This document shows positions 59,395 to 64,000 of a DNA stretch of 64,000 nucleotides, piece after piece (positions within the stretch are counted from its first letter, which is position 1; each line of letters starts with the position of its first letter). The stretch covers positions 275,803 to 339,802 of the forward strand of contig NZ_JACDNP010000003.1 in assembly GCF_013839425.1 (NCBI RefSeq). Direction: 5' to 3'. The notes beneath the pieces were generated by a model, which worked only from the letters and a program-made list of their open reading frames with translations, was not told where the DNA came from and made no database searches. The position numbers and the translations under genes were made by a program. The stretch is from Halorhabdus salina. GTDB taxonomy: Archaea; Halobacteriota; Halobacteria; Halobacteriales; Haloarculaceae.

Positions 59395-60897
59395 ATGAAG
59401 GAACAGGAATCCACCGACGTGCTGGTCGTCGGCGGCGGTATCGCGGGGTGTGCGGCCGCACTTTCAGGGGCTCGCGACGGTGCTGACGTCACGTTAGCAA
59501 CCAAAGCCCGCCGGCCAGAGGACGCTTCGACGTGGTGGGCACAGGGTGGCATCGCAATTTCCCGGGACGACCCCGAACAGTTTAAACAGGACATTATCGA
59601 CGCCTCCGCTGGCACCGCCGACCCCGATGCAGCGGACGTCCTCGTCGAGAATGCCAACGACGCCGTCCGGGACGTCCTCGTCGAGACGCTGGAGGTGCCA
59701 TTCGATACGGCAGGGGACACCGACGAAGACTTCGACTTCGGCCGCGAGGCCGCCCACGACGAGGATCGTATCCTCCACGTCGACGCCTCGACGGGGACCT
59801 ACGTCCTCGAACGGTTCCTCGCGTTCGTCGACGACCACCCGGACATCCGCGTCCGCGACGACACCGCCGCCTTGGATCTCATCACCCACGAAGGAGAGGT
59901 CCGCGGGGCATATCTCGAATCAGATGGCGAAGTCTGGCCGGTTTTCGCCGGCGCGACCGTGCTGGCGACTGGCGGCATCGGCGACCTCTACCCCGCCTCA
60001 ACGAATCCGACCGGGTCGACCGGCGATGGAATCGCGATGGCAGCACTGGCCGGCGCGGACGTTGCGGACATGGAGTTCGTCCAGTTCCATCCGACCGTCT
60101 ACGTCGAGGACGGCGAGACGCTGCTGATCAGCGAGGCCGTCCGAGGCGAGGGCGCGATCCTCCGGAACGACTACGGCGAGCGATTCATGCCGGCCTACGA
60201 CGAGGCCGCCGAACTCGCCCCACGCGACGTGGTTGCACGGGCAGTCAAACGGGAACGCCAGCTGAGCGGCGAGGTATATCTTGACGTCTCGCCCGTTGAC
60301 TTCGCCGATCGGTTCCCAGACCTCCGAGAGCAGTGTGAACGCCGCGGGATCGACTGGGAGTCGGGTATTCCCGTCCAGCCGGCCCAGCACTTCCTCTGTG
60401 GTGGGGTCACTGTCGACGACCGGGGGCGAACCTCGCTCGATCGACTGTACGCCGCCGGTGAATGTGCCCACACCGGCGTCCACGGGGCCAATCGACTCGC
60501 GAGTACGAGCCTACTGGAGGGGCTCGTCTGGGGGCTGCGGACTGGTCAAGCGGCGGTCGGTCGTGACCCCGCGCCGATGGATGTCCCAGCCCTAGACGAC
60601 CGCGATCCGTCCCTCCCTGACTCGTTCGCCCGCGAGAAGTTCACCCGACTTCGCCGTGTCATGAACGAGTACGTCGGCATCGAGCGAAATCCGGCGGAAC
60701 TGGATCGTGCGCTCGGGGTACTCCGGCGACTGAAGGGCGAGGTCGATTCCTACGCCCGCACGCGAACGTCGCGGTCCCTCTACGAGCTCCGCAACGCCAG
60801 CGTCGTGGCCCTGTTGGTGGCACGCGCCGCAGCCGAAAACGACGAGAGCGTCGGGACGCACAATCTGATCGAACCCGACGCCCCGCTCGCGGAGTGA
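59395..60897 (+). CDS. nadB: L-aspartate oxidase
   Basis: A 500-residue flavoenzyme of the succinate dehydrogenase/fumarate reductase flavoprotein family. FAD site DVLVVGGGIAGCAAALSGARDGA, substrate region TWWAQGGIAIS, MEFVQFHPTVYVED, and C-terminal GECAHTGVHGANRLASTSLLEGLVWG. It oxidises L-aspartate to iminoaspartate for NadA. The start is 3 bp after the nadA stop; a longer frame runs through nadA and is not used. Confidence 0.94.
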   Translation: MKEQESTDVLVVGGGIAGCAAALSGARDGADVTLATKARRPEDASTWWAQGGIAISRDDPEQFKQDIIDASAGTADPDAADVLVENANDAVRDVLVETLEVPFDTAGDTDEDFDFGREAAHDEDRILHVDASTGTYVLERFLAFVDDHPDIRVRDDTAALDLITHEGEVRGAYLESDGEVWPVFAGATVLATGGIGDLYPASTNPTGSTGDGIAMAALAGADVADMEFVQFHPTVYVEDGETLLISEAVRGEGAILRNDYGERFMPAYDEAAELAPRDVVARAVKRERQLSGEVYLDVSPVDFADRFPDLREQCERRGIDWESGIPVQPAQHFLCGGVTVDDRGRTSLDRLYAAGECAHTGVHGANRLASTSLLEGLVWGLRTGQAAVGRDPAPMDVPALDDRDPSLPDSFAREKFTRLRRVMNEYVGIERNPAELDRALGVLRRLKGEVDSYARTRTSRSLYELRNASVVALLVARAAAENDESVGTHNLIEPDAPLAE

Positions 60898-60902
60898 GAT
60901 TC

Positions 60903-61727
60903 ATGCTCACCGATTCGACGATCGAGACCTGGCTGCGCGAGGACGTGGGCCACCACGACGTGACGAACGACCTGCCGGGCGAGACAGCGGGCCGTCTCGT
61001 TGCCACTGAGGGCGGGGTCGCGGCGGGGATCGACGCCGCGAGTGCCGTCTTCGAGTACCTGGACTGTACGGTCGAGTCTGCTGTTGCGGACGGGACCTCG
61101 ATCGAGTCGGGCGACGTGTTGCTGTCCGTGTCAGGGCCGACCCGGGACGTCCTTCGAGGTGAGCGTCCGGCCGTCAACATTGCTGCCCATGCCTCGGGAA
61201 TCGCGACGAAGACCCGCCAGGCAGCCGACGCCGCGAGGGAAATGAGCGACGACGTCTCGATCGCTGGCACGCGGAAGACGACACCCGGCCTTCGCGGGGT
61301 CGAGAAGCGTGCGGTCGCGGCGGGCGGCGGCGACACACACCGACTGGATCTCTCTCAGATGGCGATGGTCAAGGACAATCACGTCGCCAAGATGGGACTG
61401 GGTGGGGCGATCGAACACGTCCGCGAGCGCGCCTCCTTCGCGACGCAGATCGAGGCAGAGGTCGAATCACCAGACGACGCACCGCGAGCCGCCGCGGCGG
61501 GGGCGGACATCGTGCTGCTCGACAATATGTCTCCCCAGGAGTGTGCACGAGCCGTCGAGCTTCTCGCCGAAAACAACCACGGCGACGTGCTCGCGGAGGC
61601 CAGCGGCGGAATTACGATCGAGACCGTCCCCGAGTATGCGGAGACTGGCGTGGACGTGATCTCGATGGGGTCGCTGACCCATTCCGCCCCGGCCGTGGAT
61701 CTCTCCTTCCGGACGGACGAGGATTAG
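60903..61727 (+). CDS. nadC: nicotinate-nucleotide pyrophosphorylase
   Basis: A 274-residue quinolinate phosphoribosyltransferase that makes nicotinate mononucleotide. Marks are EDVGHHDVTNDL, ERPAVNIAAHASGIATKTRQ, GTRKTTPGLRGVEKRAVAAGGGDTHRLDLSQMAMVKDNH and EASGGITIETVPEYAETGVDVISMGSLTHS. Third gene of the nadABC operon. The ATG at 60903 is preferred over a GTG at 60894 that overlaps the nadB stop. Converges with a small zinc-finger gene by 4 bp. Confidence 0.95.
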   Translation: MLTDSTIETWLREDVGHHDVTNDLPGETAGRLVATEGGVAAGIDAASAVFEYLDCTVESAVADGTSIESGDVLLSVSGPTRDVLRGERPAVNIAAHASGIATKTRQAADAAREMSDDVSIAGTRKTTPGLRGVEKRAVAAGGGDTHRLDLSQMAMVKDNHVAKMGLGGAIEHVRERASFATQIEAEVESPDDAPRAAAAGADIVLLDNMSPQECARAVELLAENNHGDVLAEASGGITIETVPEYAETGVDVISMGSLTHSAPAVDLSFRTDED

Positions 61728-61927
61728 CCATCCAGCAAGCCGAGTTCGTCGGCGACCAGATCAGCCAGTTGGTCGGCCACGTCGGGATCAACCTCCGCGA
61801 CCGGCTCGCCGTCGTGCATCCGCTCGTTGTGGGCCTCGAGTTGGTCAGCCAGATCCGACAGCGGGATCTGGGCAGTGGTCCCACATTCGTCACAGACGAT
61901 CGGGACGCTGGACTCGTCGTCAGTCAT
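61724..61927 (-). CDS. small zinc-finger protein
   Basis: A 67-residue protein with VCDECGTTAQIPLSDLADQLEAHNERMHDGE, a CxxC...HxxxxH C2H2-like finger, then an acidic helix. ATG 61927 chosen; the much longer frame upstream has no conserved pattern. 3' end overlaps nadC by 4 bp. Function unknown. Confidence 0.65.
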   Translation of the reverse strand: MTDDESSVPIVCDECGTTAQIPLSDLADQLEAHNERMHDGEPVAEVDPDVADQLADLVADELGLLDG

Positions 61928-62175
61928 TGGAACGGGATTCGACGGCCAGCGACAAAACGTCCCCGAATCAACGATTCCAAGCCGGGATCGAAAACACGGC
62001 AGCAAGACCCGGAAGCTATGACAGAGTGGTACCAGGAAAGTCGGCGGGAATGGTGCGTATGCGACGGTCTGTGGCAAATTTCGTCAAATCCATGCAACCA
62101 ACGTCAGTGCGGGTCTTACCGCCGTCTCAACCCCCAACCGGACTGGACGTGTATACCACTTCAGAGCAGATTTAG

Positions 62176-63099
62176 ATGTCTCCCAGCGAGTCCCACATCG
62201 ATCCGGGCCAGTTCCTCGAAGACCTCCGGGCCTTCCAGTACCGGGAGGTGACCATGGCGCTGGCGACGCTATCGGTGATTGCCGGTTCGATCGTCTTCTT
62301 CCCTGGCGGTGGAGAGATGACCAGTGGCCTCCAGTCGGACGTTTCGGCGGAGATTCTGGTCGTCTTCGTCGGCGTGGCGATCCTCGCCGGCGCGATCAAG
62401 GGGATGATCGGGTTCGGGTACGCACTGATCGCAACGCCGATCTTCGCGTCGGTGATCGACCCGACGCTCGCCGTTGTGGTCCTCGCGATCCCGCCGTGGA
62501 TGCTCAACATGTTCCAGGTTGGCGAGACCGACACCGGCATGGCGTTCATTCGAGAGGAATGGCTCTTGCTCGTCCTCGCGATCGCCGGCGCGGTCGTCGG
62601 CGTTGCCGTCCTCGATGCGGTCGAGACCGGCCCGCTCGTCCCGTTCCTGATCGGCCTCGTCGTCTTCGGATACGTCCTCTTCCAGGTCGGGCAGGGTTTC
62701 GTGACCGTCGAGAAGGCCCACCATCCCGTGGCAATGAGCATCGCCGGTGCGCTGGAGGGGTTCCTCCTGGCGGTCGCGAACCTCGGGCCGCTCCTGCCCG
62801 CCTACTTCCATACATTCGAGCGCGACACCGAGCGATACATCGGCGGGCTCTCGATGGTCCTGGGGGCGATCTTCACCGTCCGTATCCTCCAGATGGTGCT
62901 GTTCACCGATCTCATGACGCCCTACCGGTTGTGGCTGGGGTCGGTCATCGCCGTCGTGACGCTCATCGGACTGTTCGTCGGAACCTACCTCCGGCGGCTG
63001 GAAATCGACGAACAGCGGTTCAACTGGTTCGTAGTTGCACTGCTGTTCGTGATCGCGCTCAATATCTTCCGACAGACGATCCCGGCGCTGTTGCTATAA
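62176..63099 (+). CDS. TauE/SafE-family permease
   Basis: A 307-residue permease with about eight membrane helices after a 25-residue cytosolic N-terminus. The duplicated family pattern is visible (VAILAGAIKGMIGFGYALIATPIFA and AMSIAGALEGFLLAVANLGPLLPAYF). Members export sulfite or organosulfonates such as taurine metabolites. A TATA-like TGTATACC (62150-62157) lies about 23 bp before the ATG, suggesting a leaderless transcript. Confidence 0.87.
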   Translation: MSPSESHIDPGQFLEDLRAFQYREVTMALATLSVIAGSIVFFPGGGEMTSGLQSDVSAEILVVFVGVAILAGAIKGMIGFGYALIATPIFASVIDPTLAVVVLAIPPWMLNMFQVGETDTGMAFIREEWLLLVLAIAGAVVGVAVLDAVETGPLVPFLIGLVVFGYVLFQVGQGFVTVEKAHHPVAMSIAGALEGFLLAVANLGPLLPAYFHTFERDTERYIGGLSMVLGAIFTVRILQMVLFTDLMTPYRLWLGSVIAVVTLIGLFVGTYLRRLEIDEQRFNWFVVALLFVIALNIFRQTIPALLL

Positions 63100-63258
63100 A
63101 AGAGACCAATGATATACACGCGGAATAGACAATTATTGTATATTTCACTGTCACATATACTCACACCTCATCTCCAATGAATGATTATAAGTTTATTGAT
63201 AGTATAATTTTGGAGTGTACTTCCTGTTAAGCTGAAAACTGGAATCATCGTTGTTTCC
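63100..63258. other. AT-rich intergenic stretch
   Basis: About 160 bp of clearly AT-rich DNA, unlike the rest of the window, containing runs such as GATATACAC, TTGTATATTTC and AAGTTTATTGATAGTATAATTTT. No gene, only possible promoter fragments. It adjoins the insertion sequence and marks a likely island edge. Confidence 0.4.
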
Positions 63259-63266
63259 CTCTTATC
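63259..63266. repeat. left 8-bp target-site duplication of the IS
   Basis: CTCTTATC immediately before the left IS end, repeated at 63954-63961 after the right end. A perfect match means the insertion is recent. Confidence 0.85.
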
Positions 63267-63953
63267 GGTAGTGTTCAGATAAGCTGGTTCCATGCGAAGG
63301 CGAAAGATCTGAGCCAGTCGTCAGCTGTTTCTACAGCGGTGTGACTGAAACAATTTGAGAACGAAGATGTCCGACGTTTTACCTCACGAAAGACACGTTC
63401 GACACTGTTCCGATTTCCAGAGCGTTCGTATTTGAAATCGAGGCCATGTCGGTTGCAAGCGTCTTTCAACGAGTGCGATCCATCGATAAGAAACATCGCG
63501 CGTTCAACGTCGTGTTTCTCAAGGAGCTCGTGGAAGAACGCGTGAGCGATAGCAGAATTTGTGGTCGGTTCAAGCTTTGTATGGAGTAATTCATTTGTTT
63601 CAGGATCGACGGCAGCGTACAGCCAGTATCGCTCATTGTCGAGTCGGATCACGGCCGCAACGTGATCCGGGCTTCGTCCAGTTTCGGGCTGTAGATCGGC
63701 CTTGTGAACCCAGTTATGAACAGTTGATCTCGCACGTTCGACACCAAATATCTCAAGAATCGAAACAGTATTCGAAAGCGACAATCCAGCAAGATGTAGC
63801 TGAATACTGAGCTTCATCAAAAATCGCGGTGTCGCTTCTCGCTCCACAAACTCTAAGTCGATCTGGTCGATACTACCGCTGAGGCGTGTGTTTTCGGGCA
63901 TAGACACTTCGAAAACGCCACGCCTCACCCTTCAATCCTTACTGAACACCGCC
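63267..63953 (-). mobile_element. IS6-family insertion sequence, 687 bp
   Basis: Bounded by GGTAGTGTTCAG at the left and, on the opposite strand, GGCGGTGTTCAG at the right, imperfect terminal inverted repeats of IS6 type, and flanked by an 8-bp direct repeat. It contains a single transposase gene. Size and ends fit haloarchaeal IS6 elements. Confidence 0.88.
63275..63901 (-). CDS. IS6-family transposase
   Basis: A 208-residue DDE transposase. The catalytic acidic residues are in YAAVDPET (Asp), LIDGSHSL (Asp) and NSVERVFREVKRR (Glu). The N-terminal SIDQIDLEFVEREATPRFLMKL and STVHNWVHKADL helix-turn-helix match IS6 proteins. Start ATG 63901. Appears intact, so the element is probably still mobile. 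Confidence 0.92.
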   Translation of the reverse strand: MPENTRLSGSIDQIDLEFVEREATPRFLMKLSIQLHLAGLSLSNTVSILEIFGVERARSTVHNWVHKADLQPETGRSPDHVAAVIRLDNERYWLYAAVDPETNELLHTKLEPTTNSAIAHAFFHELLEKHDVERAMFLIDGSHSLKDACNRHGLDFKYERSGNRNSVERVFREVKRRTSSFSNCFSHTAVETADDWLRSFAFAWNQLI

Positions 63954-63961
63954 CTCTTATC
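63954..63961. repeat. right 8-bp target-site duplication of the IS
   Basis: CTCTTATC directly after the right IS end, the partner of 63259-63266. Confidence 0.85.
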
Positions 63962-64000
63962 GATCAAAAGCCTCATGTGTCCGATAGGAAAAATGATGAC

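Noticed and set aside
1..64000. tRNA or rRNA genes
   Set aside because: Gaps were scanned by eye for T-loop (GGTTCRAATC) and acceptor pairing; GTTCGAATAAC near 58187 does not fold into a tRNA and none was found. A tRNAscan run would be decisive.
1..64000. CRISPR arrays
   Set aside because: No regularly spaced 25-40 bp repeats were found; the only dense repeats are the hairpins after sufS and short linker repeats in pitA.

Overview
The window is chromosomal DNA from a haloarchaeon. The base composition is GC-rich and the predicted proteins are strongly acidic. The informational genes are archaeal: Rpo7, Spt4, aIF2-gamma, S19e, PDCD5, class I lysyl-tRNA synthetase and archaeal-type UMP kinase. 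Three genes of the archaeosine pathway are present. Many genes have a TATA-like box about 25-30 nt before the start codon, as expected for leaderless haloarchaeal transcripts. An energy-converting [NiFe] hydrogenase points to a facultatively anaerobic or fermentative lineage (Halorhabdus-like), but genus assignment is inference.

Layout. 1-4849: housekeeping and accessory enzymes (TRAM protein fragment, aldo/keto reductase, YkgJ-type protein, small wHTH regulator, methyltransferase plus glycosyltransferase, amidohydrolase). 5057-5493: relic of an NAD-dependent epimerase. 5526-8533: a conserved archaeal informational cluster on the minus strand (dephospho-CoA kinase, Spt4, Rpo7, PIN protein, aIF2-gamma). 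8627-11269: MscS channel, RaSEA, purQ and purS. 11482-20362: a NuoABCDHI + N/M + JKL set whose NuoD-like subunit keeps all four [NiFe] cysteines, with a divergently oriented hydrogenase maturation protease between the two halves. 20437-23017: purU, two small proteins and purC. 23318-29150: hybrid sensor kinase, AAA ATPase, Gfo/Idh/MocA oxidoreductase and MBL hydrolase. 29152-34264: a DUF5787-like protein, VanZ protein, arcS, tgtA and a dead NUDIX gene. 34595-41006: DoxX, sufS, two tandem PH-like/coiled-coil paralogues, sufU and a zinc-finger protein. 41192-43996: a long PitA-type heme protein and a wHTH/membrane protein pair. 44302-52208: three site-2 proteases around lysS, UMP kinase and a DUF7123 protein. 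52209-57952: thiL, UPF0104 flippase-like protein, S19e, PDCD5, PP-loop protein, HAD phosphatase, truA and dpsA. 58274-63099: nadABC, a zinc-finger protein and a TauE/SafE permease. 63267-63953: an intact IS6-family insertion sequence with an 8-bp target duplication.

The two most notable signals are these. First, the hydrogenase locus has a true [NiFe] centre joined to a nearly complete complex-I membrane arm (A, H, J, K, L, N) without NuoEFG, so ferredoxin is the likely electron donor. It sits inside a purine-gene neighbourhood (purSQ on one side, purU and purC on the other). Second, an undescribed-looking short element occurs at the 3' ends of two genes, sufS and pitA. In both places the stop codon is followed by hairpin-rich DNA with two shared boxes, and then by a second, synonymously diverged copy of the gene's own C-terminal codons with its own stop.

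Several local duplications shape the region: the PH-like gene plus the start of sufU was copied once, leaving a sufU relic, and the site-2 protease gene was duplicated and partly homogenised around its active site.
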